From assembly GCA_016707605.1 (NCBI GenBank), contig JADJHJ010000003.1, positions 496,001-560,000 on the forward strand: DNA of 64,000 nucleotides, written 5' to 3'. Both the position numbers and the translations under genes were made by a program. Position 1 is the stretch's first letter. The number at the start of each line of letters is the position of its first letter. A model generated the notes under the pieces. The model did not search any database, was not told the origin of the DNA, and saw only the letters and a list, made by a program, of their open reading frames with translations. This document shows positions 28,353 through 36,854 of this stretch, one piece after another. The DNA comes from Candidatus Promineofilum glycogenicum (GTDB lineage Bacteria; Chloroflexota; Anaerolineae; Promineifilales; Promineifilaceae).

Positions 28353-29164
28353 TTCTTTAGCGAATGGACGAAGCGGGCAGCAGCGGCTGGTTTGTCGTCG
28401 GCGGCGTCAACGGCATTGATGAGCGCGCTGCCAACGATGACCCCATCGGCCAGGCGGCCGACGGTCGCCGCCTGCTCTGGTGTGCTGATGCCAAAGCCGA
28501 CGGCCAGTGGCGTCTGGGTGCGGGCGCGGACGCGGCCGATGAAGCCGGCCAGGTCGGCGTGCAGCCCGGCCCGCGCCCCGGTGACGCCGGCGACGCTGAC
28601 CAGGTAGATGAAGCCGCGGGCGCGGCTGGTGACGGCTTCGATGCGGTGGGCGCTGCTGGTGGGGGCCAGGAAGTGGATGAGGGCCAGCCCCTCAGCTTCG
28701 GCCGCGGCCTCGAAGTCGGCCGCCTCTTCCGGCGGCAGGTCAGGCACGATGAAGCCCTGCGCCCCGGCGGCGCGGGCGTCACGGGCCAGCGCCGGCAGAC
28801 CATAGGCCAGGAACGGGTTGACGTAGCCGAAGAGCAGCACCGGCGCGGCCACGCCTCGCCGGCGCAGTTCGCGCAGCATGTCGAGGCAGCCGGCCAGCGT
28901 CGTGCCGCCCTCCAGCGACACCTGCGTGCTGTGCTGGATGGTCGGCCCGTCGGCCAGCGGGTCGCTGAAGGGCACGCCCAACTCCAGTAGGTCGCTGTCG
29001 GCGGCGATGGCGGCCACGATGTCGAGCGAGGTGGCCCGGTCGGGGTAGCCGAGGGTGTAGTAGGGCATCAGGGCGGCCGTGCCCCGCGCCCGCGCCGCGG
29101 CAAAGGCGGCGGCGATGCGCTCCTGTCCGGTCTGCGTGTCGGTCGGCGTGTGGGTGTTGCTCAT
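28349..29164 (-). CDS. trpA: Tryptophan synthase alpha chain
   Basis: 271 residues, normal length. LLELGVPFSDPLADGPTIQ holds Glu61 and Asp72, the catalytic acid/base pair that splits indole-3-glycerol phosphate. The phosphate-binding loop residues GFGIS and GVIVGSALI are present. The product indole is channelled to TrpB. No trpB, trpC or other trp gene lies in the window, so trpA is separated from the usual operon here. ATG at 29164. The C-terminal codon region runs into palindrome copy 6. Confidence 0.96.
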   Translation of the reverse strand: MSNTHTPTDTQTGQERIAAAFAAARARGTAALMPYYTLGYPDRATSLDIVAAIAADSDLLELGVPFSDPLADGPTIQHSTQVSLEGGTTLAGCLDMLRELRRRGVAAPVLLFGYVNPFLAYGLPALARDARAAGAQGFIVPDLPPEEAADFEAAAEAEGLALIHFLAPTSSAHRIEAVTSRARGFIYLVSVAGVTGARAGLHADLAGFIGRVRARTQTPLAVGFGISTPEQAATVGRLADGVIVGSALINAVDAADDKPAAAARFVHSLKN

Positions 29165-29217
29165 GGTGGGGCATTATAGACCATCGCCGCGCCAGGCGAA
29201 AACGGGCTGATTGTCGC

Positions 29218-29223
29218 TATAAT
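29218..29223 (+). promoter_or_regulatory. -10 box candidate for the lipoprotein hydrolase
   Basis: TATAAT at 29218-29223, 29 bases before the ATG at 29253. No good -35 match. Confidence 0.4.
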
Positions 29224-29252
29224 AGGTGCGACGCACGATACATGGAGGTGGC

Positions 29253-30077
29253 ATGATGAAGTTGAGCATCCTGCTCCTGTTGGCTCTGACCCTCGCAGCC
29301 TGCGGCGGGGTAATTGGGCCGCCAAACGTGGTTGATGTGACCCAGACTTCGGCCGAATCCGCCTCAACCGCCACTCCAGCGGCAGCGGCGACGACGATTG
29401 CCGAACCAACCGGCGACGCGCCAGCCGGCTTCGCGGAGCAGGTGACCATCGAGGCCGCCGATGGCCTGCCCATCCGGGCCACGTTGCTGTCACCGCTGAC
29501 CAGCGGGGCCGATCCCGGCGTCATCCTGCTCCACATGCTGGGCGACGACCGGACGGTCTGGGGCGAGGTGGGGCTGGCCGCCGACCTGGTGGCAGCCGGC
29601 TACGCCGTGCTGGCCGTGGACATGCGCGGCCACGGCGAGACGGGCGGCACACAGGATTGGACGCTGGCCGCCGACGACCTGGGTCGCGTCTGGGACGACT
29701 TCACCGCCCGCGACACGGTGGACGCGACGCGCACGGCCGTCGTCGGGGCCAGCATCGGGGCCAATATGGCCCTGCGACTGGGCGCGGAACGGCCGGACGT
29801 GGGCGCGGTCGTGCTGCTGTCGCCGGGGCTTGACTATCGCGGGGTGACAACCGAAGATCCGTTGGCCATCTATGGCGACCGCCCGCTGCTGCTGATCGCC
29901 AGCGAGGACGACGCTTACTCGGCCGACAGCGTGCGCGCTCTGGCCGAGGCGGTCGATGGCGCGACGGTGCAGCTGTATGACTACGCCGGCCACGGCACGA
30001 ATATGTTCGCCGCCGAACCGGAGTTGACCGCTCTGATCATCGGCTGGCTGGGCGAGCAATTGGCCGCCGGGCAGTGA
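29253..30077 (+). CDS. Alpha/beta hydrolase lipoprotein
   Basis: 274 residues from ATG 29253, preceded by GGAGGTGGC. MMKLSILLLLALTLAACGGV is a lipoprotein signal with lipobox LAAC, Cys17 being the lipidation site. A Thr/Ala-rich linker (residues 30-60) leads to an alpha/beta hydrolase core: ILLHMLGDDRTVWG (oxyanion region), VDMRGHGETGG, nucleophile elbow VGASIGAN, acidic residue in SEDDAYS and His in GHGTNMF. It is therefore an extracytoplasmic, membrane-tethered esterase or peptidase-like enzyme. Substrate unknown. Divergent from trpA. Confidence 0.88.
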   Translation: MMKLSILLLLALTLAACGGVIGPPNVVDVTQTSAESASTATPAAAATTIAEPTGDAPAGFAEQVTIEAADGLPIRATLLSPLTSGADPGVILLHMLGDDRTVWGEVGLAADLVAAGYAVLAVDMRGHGETGGTQDWTLAADDLGRVWDDFTARDTVDATRTAVVGASIGANMALRLGAERPDVGAVVLLSPGLDYRGVTTEDPLAIYGDRPLLLIASEDDAYSADSVRALAEAVDGATVQLYDYAGHGTNMFAAEPELTALIIGWLGEQLAAGQ

Positions 30078-30145
30078 AACATTTCGACCGCGCCTGCGTA
30101 TAGCTCTCTGGATTCCAGATTCGGAATCAATGTAACAAGGATAAC

Positions 30146-30514
30146 ATGAGCTTTTTAGGCAATCTCATCTGGTTGATCTTCGGCGGTTTTTTCGCCGGCA
30201 TGGGCTACATTCTGGGCGGTCTGGTGCTATGCCTGACCATCATCGGCATTCCCTTTGGTCTGCGGGTTATCAGCATCGGCGTGGCCACGCTGGCCCCGTT
30301 CGGCAAGACCGTCGTGCCGCGCGAGCGCGGCGACGGCTTCCTGCCGCTGCTGTTCAACGTCATCTGGATCGTGCTGTTCGGCTGGGAGATCGCCATCGCC
30401 CACCTGGTCGGCGCGGGGCTGCTGGCCATCACCATCATCGGCATCCCGTTCGCCAAACAGCACATCAAGCTGATCCCGATCTCGTTCGCGCCGTTCAGCT
30501 ACGATCTCAAATAG
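30146..30514 (+). CDS. yccF: YccF-domain inner membrane protein
   Basis: 122 residues, MSFLGNLIWLIFGGFFAGMG, with two YccF repeats, each with the phrase TIIGIPFGLR / TIIGIPFAKQ at the end of a helix pair. Four membrane segments in all. Known members are small inner-membrane proteins, some acting with transporters. ACAAGG precedes the ATG. Single gene. Confidence 0.92.
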   Translation: MSFLGNLIWLIFGGFFAGMGYILGGLVLCLTIIGIPFGLRVISIGVATLAPFGKTVVPRERGDGFLPLLFNVIWIVLFGWEIAIAHLVGAGLLAITIIGIPFAKQHIKLIPISFAPFSYDLK

Positions 30515-30523
30515 CGACTGAAC

Positions 30524-30605
30524 TCAACGCAAAGGCGCAAGGACGCAGAGACGCCAAGAAAAGAACCCTTCTTGGCGTCTCTGCGTCCTTGCGCCTTTGC
30601 GTTGA
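30524..30605. repeat. GCAAAGACGC-type palindrome, copy 7
   Basis: 37-bp perfect stem (30524-30560 with 30569-30605), 8-base loop, between yccF and the crotonase gene on the same strand. Confidence 0.9.
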
Positions 30606-30660
30606 AATCCTGGCGTGGGTTTCCTCTCTTCTTGTGGGATAATCCGCCGTGGAGGCAGCC

Positions 30661-31452
30661 ATGAGCGAACTAGTCATTACTCAGCAACGCGACACCACTT
30701 TCGAGATCGTCCTCAACCGCCCGGAGAAGCGCAACGCCATCAACGCCGAGATGTTCCGGCAGTTCGACGAAGCCGTGACGCGGGCCAACCGCACGCCCGG
30801 CCTGCGCGCCGTGCTGATCCGCGGCGCGGGGGAGAGCTTCTCGGCCGGCATCGACGTCAGCACCCTGCTTGGCCTGGCCGAGAGCCACGGCCCCCATTGG
30901 CAACAGCGCATGCGCTCCATCACCGACGAGTTCCAGGGCGTGCTCAACCGGCTGGAGCGGCTGGAACTGCCGACCATCGCCCTGCTACACGGCCACTGCC
31001 TGGGGCTGGCGCTGGAGCTGGCGCTGGCCTGCGACCTGCGACTGGCGGCCGAGGGCACGGCGCTGGGCCTGCCGGAGACGCTGCTGGGCATCATCCCCGA
31101 CGTGGGCGGCACGACGCGGCTGACGCGCCTCGTCGGTCCGGCGCGGGCCAAGGAGCTGATCTTCACCGGCCGGCGCATCGACGCGGCGCAGGCGGAGCGC
31201 TGGGGCATTGTCAACGGCGTTGTGGCCCGCGAGGGGTTGGTGGCGGCCGGTGACGCCCTGGCGGCCGAGATCGCCGCCGCCGCGCCGCTGGCTGTGGGCA
31301 TGGCCAAGCGAGTCATCGACGGCCTGGCCGACATCGACCGCGGGTTGATGCTGGAGGGCTGGGCGCAAAGCCAGCTATTCGGCACGCAGGACTTTATGGA
31401 GGGGGCGCAGGCCTTCATGATGCGGCGGCGGGCGGAGTTTAAAGGAAATTAG
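30661..31452 (+). CDS. Enoyl-CoA hydratase/isomerase (crotonase) family protein
   Basis: 263 residues from ATG 30661; GGAGG five bases ahead decides this start over the GTG at 30649. Crotonase signatures: LNRPEKRNAIN, GAGESFSAGIDV (oxyanion-hole region), LALACDLRLAAEGTALGLPE with Glu and IIPDVGGTTRL with Asp at the positions of the two catalytic acids of hydratases. The Glu/Asp pair is not the Glu/Glu of canonical hydratase, so isomerase or another crotonase activity is possible. Acts on acyl-CoA thioesters. The SCP2 gene 95 bases downstream may be in the same unit. Confidence 0.9.
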   Translation: MSELVITQQRDTTFEIVLNRPEKRNAINAEMFRQFDEAVTRANRTPGLRAVLIRGAGESFSAGIDVSTLLGLAESHGPHWQQRMRSITDEFQGVLNRLERLELPTIALLHGHCLGLALELALACDLRLAAEGTALGLPETLLGIIPDVGGTTRLTRLVGPARAKELIFTGRRIDAAQAERWGIVNGVVAREGLVAAGDALAAEIAAAAPLAVGMAKRVIDGLADIDRGLMLEGWAQSQLFGTQDFMEGAQAFMMRRRAEFKGN

Positions 31453-31481
31453 GAATAAGGAATTGGGAATTAGGAATCAGG
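31449..31481. repeat. TTAGGAATNAGG-type repeat (single-sided)
   Basis: ATTAGGAATAAGGAATTGGG and TTAGGAATCAGG units directly after the crotonase stop, related to the TTAGGGATTAGGG family at 38169 and 56924. Confidence 0.5.
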
Positions 31482-31547
31482 TGTGCTATCCTATTCTCAC
31501 CGCAAATTGACATTCGTAATCACAACACGCAGACGGGAGAGCACGAC

Positions 31548-31958
31548 ATGGGGATCAAGTTCGCGACCGATGAGTGGGCCAAGGCGCTGATGCACGAGGT
31601 CAACAACAGCGAGGCCTATGCCAAAGCCGCCGCGCACTGGGAAGGCGACTTCTACTTCATCACCAGCGCCGGGCCGGCGATGCCGCATGACACCTATCTC
31701 TATCTCGACCTCTGGCACGGCAAGGCGCGCGACGCTTACCTGGTGGAGAATCCCGCCTCTAAGCCGGTTGCCTTCGAGTTGCGCGCGCCGCTCGACGTAT
31801 GGCGCAAGGTGATGGAGAAGAAGGTCGATCCCATCCGCGGCATCATATCCGGCCAACTCAAGCTGAAGGGCAATATGATGACCGTCCTCAAGTCGCCCAA
31901 GGCGGCCACCGAACTGGTCGCCTGCGCCATGAAAGTCGATACGGAGTGGCCGCAGTAA
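31548..31958 (+). CDS. SCP2 sterol-binding-domain protein
   Basis: 136 residues, MGIKFATDEWAKALMHEVNN. The SCP2 fold is indicated by DAYLVENPASKPVAFELRAP and the C-terminal GIISGQLKLKGNMMTVLKSP, which lines the lipid tunnel in known members. Cytoplasmic lipid-binding or acyl-transfer accessory. Next to the crotonase gene, which suggests a shared role in acyl-CoA chemistry (inference). Confidence 0.9.
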   Translation: MGIKFATDEWAKALMHEVNNSEAYAKAAAHWEGDFYFITSAGPAMPHDTYLYLDLWHGKARDAYLVENPASKPVAFELRAPLDVWRKVMEKKVDPIRGIISGQLKLKGNMMTVLKSPKAATELVACAMKVDTEWPQ

Positions 31959-31973
31959 GGCTGGAAGAATGGT

Positions 31974-32042
31974 AACCACAGATTACGCAGATTACACAGA
32001 TGACGCTATCTGTAATCTGTGAAATCTGCGTAATCTGTGGTT
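31974..32042. repeat. ACCACAGATTACGCAGATT-type inverted repeat, copy 1
   Basis: AACCACAGATTACGCAGATT at 31974 and its imperfect complement ending AATCTGCGTAATCTGTGGTT at 32042. Lies between SCP2 and patatin genes. Confidence 0.85.
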
Positions 32043-32067
32043 TCTTTAGGCCGCGAGGGAAAGGGCC

Positions 32068-32964
32068 ATGAGCAGTAGCAATGGTCGTTTGCGCGTGGGG
32101 TTGGCGCTCGGCGGGGGCGTGGCCCGCGGGCTGGCTCACATCGGCGTGATCTCCGTGCTGGAAGAGGCCGGCGTACCCATCGACTGCGTGGCCGGCACGA
32201 GCATGGGGGCGATCATCGGCGCATCTTACTGCGCCGGGCTGAGCGTGGATGAGTTGAAGGCCAACGCGGCGCGCACCGGTTGGTGGAGCGTGTCGCGCCC
32301 GCTTCTCTCCGCCAACGGCCTGGTCACCTTCCAGCGGCTGGAACGCTGGGTCGAGGACAAGATCGGCGAGTTCGACGTGCGTGACCTGGCCATCCCGTTC
32401 GCCGCCGTGGCCAGCGACCTCGTCACCGGTGAGCGCGTCGTATTGTGGCGCGGCCGCCTGTGCACGGCCATCCGCGCCAGTTGCTCCGTGCCCGGCTTCG
32501 CGCCGCCGGTCGAACTGGACGGCCACATGCTGGTCGATGGCGGCATCACCGACAACATCCCCGCCGACGTGGCCCGGATGCTTGGTGCGGACTACGTCAT
32601 CGGCGTGGACGTGTTCATGCCCGCCCTGCGCCCCTTCCTCGGCCCCCTCGGCCAGGGCATCGCCGCCATCGAGACGCTGGTGCGCCACGCCGGCCAGGGC
32701 GAGACGGAGTGCGACTGCCTGATCGTGCCCCACATGGAGCGCCGCTCCTACTTCCACTTCGCCCACTATGAGCAGTTCATCGCCCTGGGCGAAGAAGCGG
32801 CCCGCCGCCGCCTGCCGGTCATCCTGGAGGCGCTGGAACGGGCCGAGCGCGCCCCGGCCCCGCCCCCCTTCGAGGCCGCGCCGCGCGAGTTCGACCACAT
32901 GCTGGTCGGGTCGAGACCTACCCCGACATCGCCTCGACCCGCCCCTACCCCGAACATCGCGTAG
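32068..32964 (+). CDS. Patatin-like phospholipase (RssA/NTE type)
   Basis: 298 residues. Oxyanion loop GLALGGGVARGL (11-22), nucleophile Ser45 in AGTSMGA, and the Asp of the dyad in LVDGGITDN near residue 156. These enzymes hydrolyse lysophospholipids or acyl esters. The C-terminus from about residue 275 (GSRPTPTSPRPAPTPNIA) is read through a GACCCGCCCCTAC repeat, and the stop codon TAG at 32962-32964 is part of a palindrome, so the natural C-terminus was probably altered by repeat insertion. Confidence 0.92.
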   Translation: MSSSNGRLRVGLALGGGVARGLAHIGVISVLEEAGVPIDCVAGTSMGAIIGASYCAGLSVDELKANAARTGWWSVSRPLLSANGLVTFQRLERWVEDKIGEFDVRDLAIPFAAVASDLVTGERVVLWRGRLCTAIRASCSVPGFAPPVELDGHMLVDGGITDNIPADVARMLGADYVIGVDVFMPALRPFLGPLGQGIAAIETLVRHAGQGETECDCLIVPHMERRSYFHFAHYEQFIALGEEAARRRLPVILEALERAERAPAPPPFEAAPREFDHMLVGSRPTPTSPRPAPTPNIA

Positions 32965-32989
32965 GGGCGGGTCTCAGACCCGCCCCTAC
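32961..32989. repeat. GTAG...CTAC palindrome, copy 1
   Basis: 29-bp palindrome, GTAGGGGCGGGTCT paired with its complement around a single central base. It supplies the stop codon of the patatin gene; related half units precede it from 32907. Confidence 0.85.
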
Positions 32990-33068
32990 CTGTCTTACAT
33001 CTTTCCATCTGAGAAATTCCGTTCCCGCTTTGCCTCGTTGCCAGGACGGGTCTAGAATCCCCCCTTTG

Positions 33069-34538
33069 ATGTCGTTGTTACCCATCGCTTTGCTCAGTCT
33101 GCTGCTGGCGGGCGCCGCGATTTTGGCCTTCGCCGCGCGGCCTTTGCCCTCGGCCGTCGGCGCGCCGGTCGCGTCGTTCGGCCGTTCGCCGCTGCTGCCC
33201 GCCGTGGCTGTCGCCGTTCCCCTGTTGGCACTCCTGGTCTGGTTCGTGCTGCGCTCCGGCGCGGACGCCTGGACACTATCCGGCATTGTCCTCTGGCTGC
33301 TGGTGGTGGCCGTCGCCCAAATACTCATCGGCCGCTCCGCCGACACCTCCCCGGCTGCCCCGCTGGCCGCGGCCTTCGCTCTGGCCGCTGCGGCGCTGCC
33401 GGCGCTGTGGGCGGGCGACGACCGGACGCGGGTCGGGGCGGTGGCGCTGTTCGCCGTCGTCTGGCTGTTGGTGGCCTGGCGCGCCGGCAATGGCGTTTCT
33501 GGTTGGCCGGCCGCTGTTTTACTAGTGGTTGTGCTGCTGTTGTGGGCGGCGAGCGTGGGTGGGGCGTGGGCGGCTCTGTTCGCTCTGGGGGCGGCTACCT
33601 TGCTCAGCTTCTGGCCGTTGGGGGGCGGGATGGCATCCCGCCCTACACGTCTGATGGCCGGACTTCCGGTAGTCATGGCAGCGGCTCTCTTCGTGCCGGT
33701 TGTGCGCGGCGGCGCGCTGTCGCCTGGGGTCACGGCCGCGGCGACGGCCGCCGGGCTGTTGGCGCTTCTCGCCGGACTGGCGCGCCTGGGCGAGCGTGAC
33801 CCTGCTGGTTTGGCGCGGGCGTTGGCTCTGGCGCTGGGTGGATTGGCTCTCGTCGCCGGGGTGTGGGGCGGGGAAGCGGCCCTGTTGTCGGCCGTGCGTC
33901 TGGCCGTGTTCGCCCCGGCGGTGGTGTCACTATTACCTGTGACCGCAACGGCCACTCTCCCCGGTCGTCTGCCGCGCCTGTTGCCGCTGGGCCTCGTTTA
34001 TCTGGCCCTGGCCGGGCTGCCGCCAACGGTTGGCTTTGGCGCGCTGTCGCGGCTCTACGCGACGTGGCTGCCGGGCGGCGTGGTGCTACTAATTGTGACG
34101 GCGGCGCTGCTGAGCCTGTGGCTGGCCGTCGTCTATCAGGCGGCGCGGCCGGGCGACGCCGGCGCGCCGGCCGGCGGGCGGGCGCTATGGCTGGGCGCGC
34201 TGCCGGCGGTGCTGGCCGCGTTGGCGCTCATTCAGATTGCCCCGTCGCTCCTGGCTGTGTCGCCGCTGGTGTGGGTGGCGCTGGCTCTGCCCGCCCTCGC
34301 CGGTGTGGCCTTGGGTCGCTTTGTGCCGGGGCTGGGCGCGTTGGGCGGCTTGCTGCGCGAATCGGTTGCGCCGGCGGCCGTTGGCGAGCGCGTTGTGGCC
34401 AGGGTTGGCCCGCCGGCCCGACGGGTTGGTGTGAGTGTGGCCGCGGCTCTGGCCGACGCGGCGGCCATCCTGGAAGGGGAGAACGGCCTGCTGTTCCTGC
34501 TGGCTTTGCTGCTGCTACTATTTTGGATCGGCCGCTGA
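33069..34538 (+). CDS. Hydrophobic membrane protein resembling proton-pumping antiporter-like subunits (complex I / Mrp), gene 1 of 3
   Basis: 489 residues from ATG 33069, almost entirely hydrophobic with some 13-14 membrane helices. The clearest family hint is YLALAGLPPTVGFGALSRLY near residue 320, like the GLP-x-T-x-GF-x-x-K motif of NuoL/M/N and MrpA/D, with Ser/Arg in place of the usual Lys. Conserved charged residues inside helices that carry protons in true subunits are mostly absent. A 21-bp palindrome sits inside the gene at 33623-33643 (residues about 185-192, GGMASRP). Gene 2 starts two bases after the stop. Role unknown; could be a degenerate complex I-like module or an unrelated transporter. 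Confidence 0.65.
   Translation: MSLLPIALLSLLLAGAAILAFAARPLPSAVGAPVASFGRSPLLPAVAVAVPLLALLVWFVLRSGADAWTLSGIVLWLLVVAVAQILIGRSADTSPAAPLAAAFALAAAALPALWAGDDRTRVGAVALFAVVWLLVAWRAGNGVSGWPAAVLLVVVLLLWAASVGGAWAALFALGAATLLSFWPLGGGMASRPTRLMAGLPVVMAAALFVPVVRGGALSPGVTAAATAAGLLALLAGLARLGERDPAGLARALALALGGLALVAGVWGGEAALLSAVRLAVFAPAVVSLLPVTATATLPGRLPRLLPLGLVYLALAGLPPTVGFGALSRLYATWLPGGVVLLIVTAALLSLWLAVVYQAARPGDAGAPAGGRALWLGALPAVLAALALIQIAPSLLAVSPLVWVALALPALAGVALGRFVPGLGALGGLLRESVAPAAVGERVVARVGPPARRVGVSVAAALADAAAILEGENGLLFLLALLLLLFWIGR
33623..33643. repeat. GTAG...CTAC-type palindrome inside an open reading frame
   Basis: GGGCGGGATGGCATCCCGCC plus a final C: 10-bp arms around one base, followed by CTACA in overlap. 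It is in frame within the gene at 33069 and does not break it. Confidence 0.75.
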
Positions 34539-34540
34539 TC

Positions 34541-35290
34541 ATGGAATTCCCGACCATCTTCGATCTTCTCGACCGTCTGGCCCCGCTGCGCGGGGAGCCG
34601 GCGGTGGTCATCGCCCTGCTGGCGGCGGCCGTGGCTGTCGTCGTGTGGGAGATCGGCCTGCTGCGTCGCCGGGCGCCGGCCGAGGCGGCGCTCGTCCCCT
34701 TCGCGCCGCTGGCCTTCCCGGCCCTGCTACTAGTTTACCTGGCCGGCGGCCTGCTGCTGTTCGACGTGCTCGACCCGCGGCTGGCCGTCGTCTACCTCCT
34801 GACCGGCGTCGTCATCGCCATCATTATGACCATCACCGGCGCGCAAACGCGCAGGAGCCGGTCGTCAGCTACCTCCGGCGGCGAGTCGGCGCGCCTGGAC
34901 AGGGCCGGATGGCGGACAATCGGCCCACTGGCCTTCACCGACCGGGCGCTGCTGCGGCTGGCGTTGGCGGCGGTGGCGCTGCTGGGCGGGCTGTGGCTGG
35001 CGCGAACGCCGGGGACGCTGTTGAGCTTTGTCCCGGCGGAACAAGCTTACCTGGAGGCGGCTATCTTTGGATTGGGCGGGCTGGGACTGGTGGGGCTGAC
35101 CGTGTCAGCCGACCCACTGCCGGCGGGCATCGGCCTGCTGCTCTTCCTGGCCGGCTTCGTGCTGTTCTATAGCCTGGTTGATCCGTCGCTGATCATGGTC
35201 GTGGCCCTGATCGTTCTGCAACTGACCGTGGCTTTGGTCGTGGCCTATCTGGCTCAGGCGTGGCGCCGGCCGGTGGGTGTGCGGGAGTAA
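34541..35290 (+). CDS. Membrane protein, gene 2 of the antiporter-like trio
   Basis: 249 residues, MEFPTIFDLLDRLAPLRGEP. Six to seven membrane helices; residues 40-90 include LLVYLAGGLLLFDVLDPRLA and LLTGVVIAIIMTITGAQTRR, then a basic cytoplasmic loop (RRSRSSATSGGESARLDRAG) and a C-terminal set LFLAGFVLFYSLVDPSLIMV plus LIVLQLTVALVVAYLAQAWR. The spacing of helices is reminiscent of small MrpB/C or NuoJ/K-like subunits, but no motif proves it. Starts two bases after gene 1. Gene 3 follows after 90 bases holding an ACCACAGATT half repeat. Confidence 0.65.
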   Translation: MEFPTIFDLLDRLAPLRGEPAVVIALLAAAVAVVVWEIGLLRRRAPAEAALVPFAPLAFPALLLVYLAGGLLLFDVLDPRLAVVYLLTGVVIAIIMTITGAQTRRSRSSATSGGESARLDRAGWRTIGPLAFTDRALLRLALAAVALLGGLWLARTPGTLLSFVPAEQAYLEAAIFGLGGLGLVGLTVSADPLPAGIGLLLFLAGFVLFYSLVDPSLIMVVALIVLQLTVALVVAYLAQAWRRPVGVRE

Positions 35291-35296
35291 GAGGGA

Positions 35297-35330
35297 GAAA
35301 CCACAGATTACACCGATGACACAGATTATA
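35297..35330. repeat. ACCACAGATT-type half repeat
   Basis: AAACCACAGATTACACCGAT and ACACAGATTATA without the complementary arm, between genes 2 and 3 of the trio. Confidence 0.6.
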
Positions 35331-35379
35331 GAAGGGCGCATGGCGCGCGGCGCGGTGTTGGGCACAGGATTGGACTGGC

Positions 35380-36687
35380 GTGGAAAGTAGGTTGCCTTTC
35401 GTCCTGCTGATTCTGCCCTGGGTGGCGGCCGTTGTGGCGCTGGTTGTCGGGCGTTGGCGGCGGGTGGCTGCGGCCGTGGGTCTCGTCGGCGTGGCCGCGC
35501 TGGCGGCGCTGGTCGTGTTGGCCATGAGCCTGCCCGGCGACCCGACGGCCACCGTCTTTGGCCGGACGCTGACCCTGACACCCCTCGCCCGCGGCCTGCT
35601 GCTGCTCGTCTACGTGTTGGTGGGCGGGCTGCTGGTGCTGCACTGGTTCCGGCCGGTGTCGCCGTCGTTTGCGGCCTCGGCGCTGGCCGCCCTGTCGCCG
35701 CTGGCCGCGGCGCTGCTGATCGCCCCACCGGGGTTGGCCCTGGCGCTGCTGGCCGTGGCCCTGGGGCTGTTGGCCGGCGCGCTCTACGGCGGGCGGAGTG
35801 AGGCGGCCGGGGCGGCGTGGCGGGCCTTCTTGCTGGGCGTGCTGGGGTTGCTACTGCTACTGTGGGTCGCCTGGGCGCAGGCAGCAGGGCAAGCGAGCGG
35901 CGCGGCCCTGCCCTTGGTCCTGCTGCTGGCGACGCTGCTGTTGCTGGGCGGCTTCCCGTTCCACGTCGCCCTGCGGGGTTTGGCCCACTGGTCGCCGCCG
36001 GGAGCGTTGGCCCTGGCGTTGGGGATGGGGCCGGTCGTCGTCGTGGCCCTGCTGTTCGGCCTGCTCGATCTGGCCCCGACCGCCCGCGCCGCGGCCGAGT
36101 TCCAGACCGCCCTGCGCGGCAGCGCCGTGCTGTCGGCGCTGCTGGCCGCTTTTCTCATGAGCCGCGAGCGGACCTGGCGTGGCGTGCTGGGCGGGGCGCT
36201 GCTGCTCGATGCCGGCGGGCTGACGCTGGCGGCGCTGGCCCCCGGCGCGGCCGGGCTGGCCGTGGCTCTGGCGGCGCTTATCGGCCGGACGCTAAGCCTG
36301 CTGCTGATCGCTCTGGGGCTTAGTTGGCCGGCGAGCGACGCCGGGCAAGCGGGGCGGCTGCGGACGGTGTTGCTGCTCTACGGCTGTCTGTCGCTGCTGG
36401 GCCTGCCGCTGACGCCAGGCTTCGCCGGGCGTTGGGCGCAACTGTCGCTGCTGGGCGCGGCCTGGCCGTGGGCGGCGGCGGTGGTGCTGATGGCGCTGGG
36501 CGTGGCGGCGTGGGCGTTGTGGCGAGTCTCGCCGAGCAGTGAGGGGGATGTGGCGGGGGAGGCGGGTAGCCTGCCCGCGCTACAAGTAGGCGAGCGGATC
36601 GCGGCCCTGATCCTGCTGGGGCTGGCGGCGCTGCTGGGGCTGTTCCCCGGTCTGCTGACTGCTCTGGCGGCGCGCCTGGCCGGTTAG
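35380..36687 (+). CDS. NuoN/proton-conducting-transporter-like membrane protein, gene 3 of 3
   Basis: 435 residues, GTG start (MESRLPFVLLILPWVAAVVA). About 12 helices. The middle holds LLLGGFPFHVALRGLAHWSP, like the P-F-H-x-W motif of complex I antiporter subunits, and CLSLLGLPLTPGFAGRWAQL, like G-L-P-x-T-x-GF-x-G-K with Arg replacing Lys. This is the strongest of the three for the proton-conducting-transporter family. Residues 394-402 (AGSLPALQ) are read from a palindromic repeat at 36562. No NuoA-K or hydrogenase genes are adjacent, so if it works with a partner the partner is new or elsewhere. Confidence 0.7.
   Translation: MESRLPFVLLILPWVAAVVALVVGRWRRVAAAVGLVGVAALAALVVLAMSLPGDPTATVFGRTLTLTPLARGLLLLVYVLVGGLLVLHWFRPVSPSFAASALAALSPLAAALLIAPPGLALALLAVALGLLAGALYGGRSEAAGAAWRAFLLGVLGLLLLLWVAWAQAAGQASGAALPLVLLLATLLLLGGFPFHVALRGLAHWSPPGALALALGMGPVVVVALLFGLLDLAPTARAAAEFQTALRGSAVLSALLAAFLMSRERTWRGVLGGALLLDAGGLTLAALAPGAAGLAVALAALIGRTLSLLLIALGLSWPASDAGQAGRLRTVLLLYGCLSLLGLPLTPGFAGRWAQLSLLGAAWPWAAAVVLMALGVAAWALWRVSPSSEGDVAGEAGSLPALQVGERIAALILLGLAALLGLFPGLLTALAARLAG
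36562..36584. repeat. GTAG...CTAC-type palindrome inside an open reading frame
   Basis: GCGGGTAGCCTGCCCGC followed by GCTACA, one mismatch in the stem; the same wording as the repeat before 56510. In frame within the gene at 35380. Confidence 0.65.
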
Positions 36688-36854
36688 CCGCGCCGCCGCT
36701 CGAAAATCGCGTGAAATCCGCGCCGCCCGGCGTTCGATTTGGGTTATCTTGCGGTATCATAACCTCTAGAACGCCGCCACGGCCGACTTGGGCGACCGCG
36801 CCGGTAAGACCGTCAACCGCATCGAAGTCCCCCGTGCCGGGGCAAGGAACGAGC

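Noticed and set aside
33863..34540. Frame running into gene 2 of the membrane trio
   Set aside because: Its upstream part is gene 1 in another phase; the real start is the ATG at 34541.
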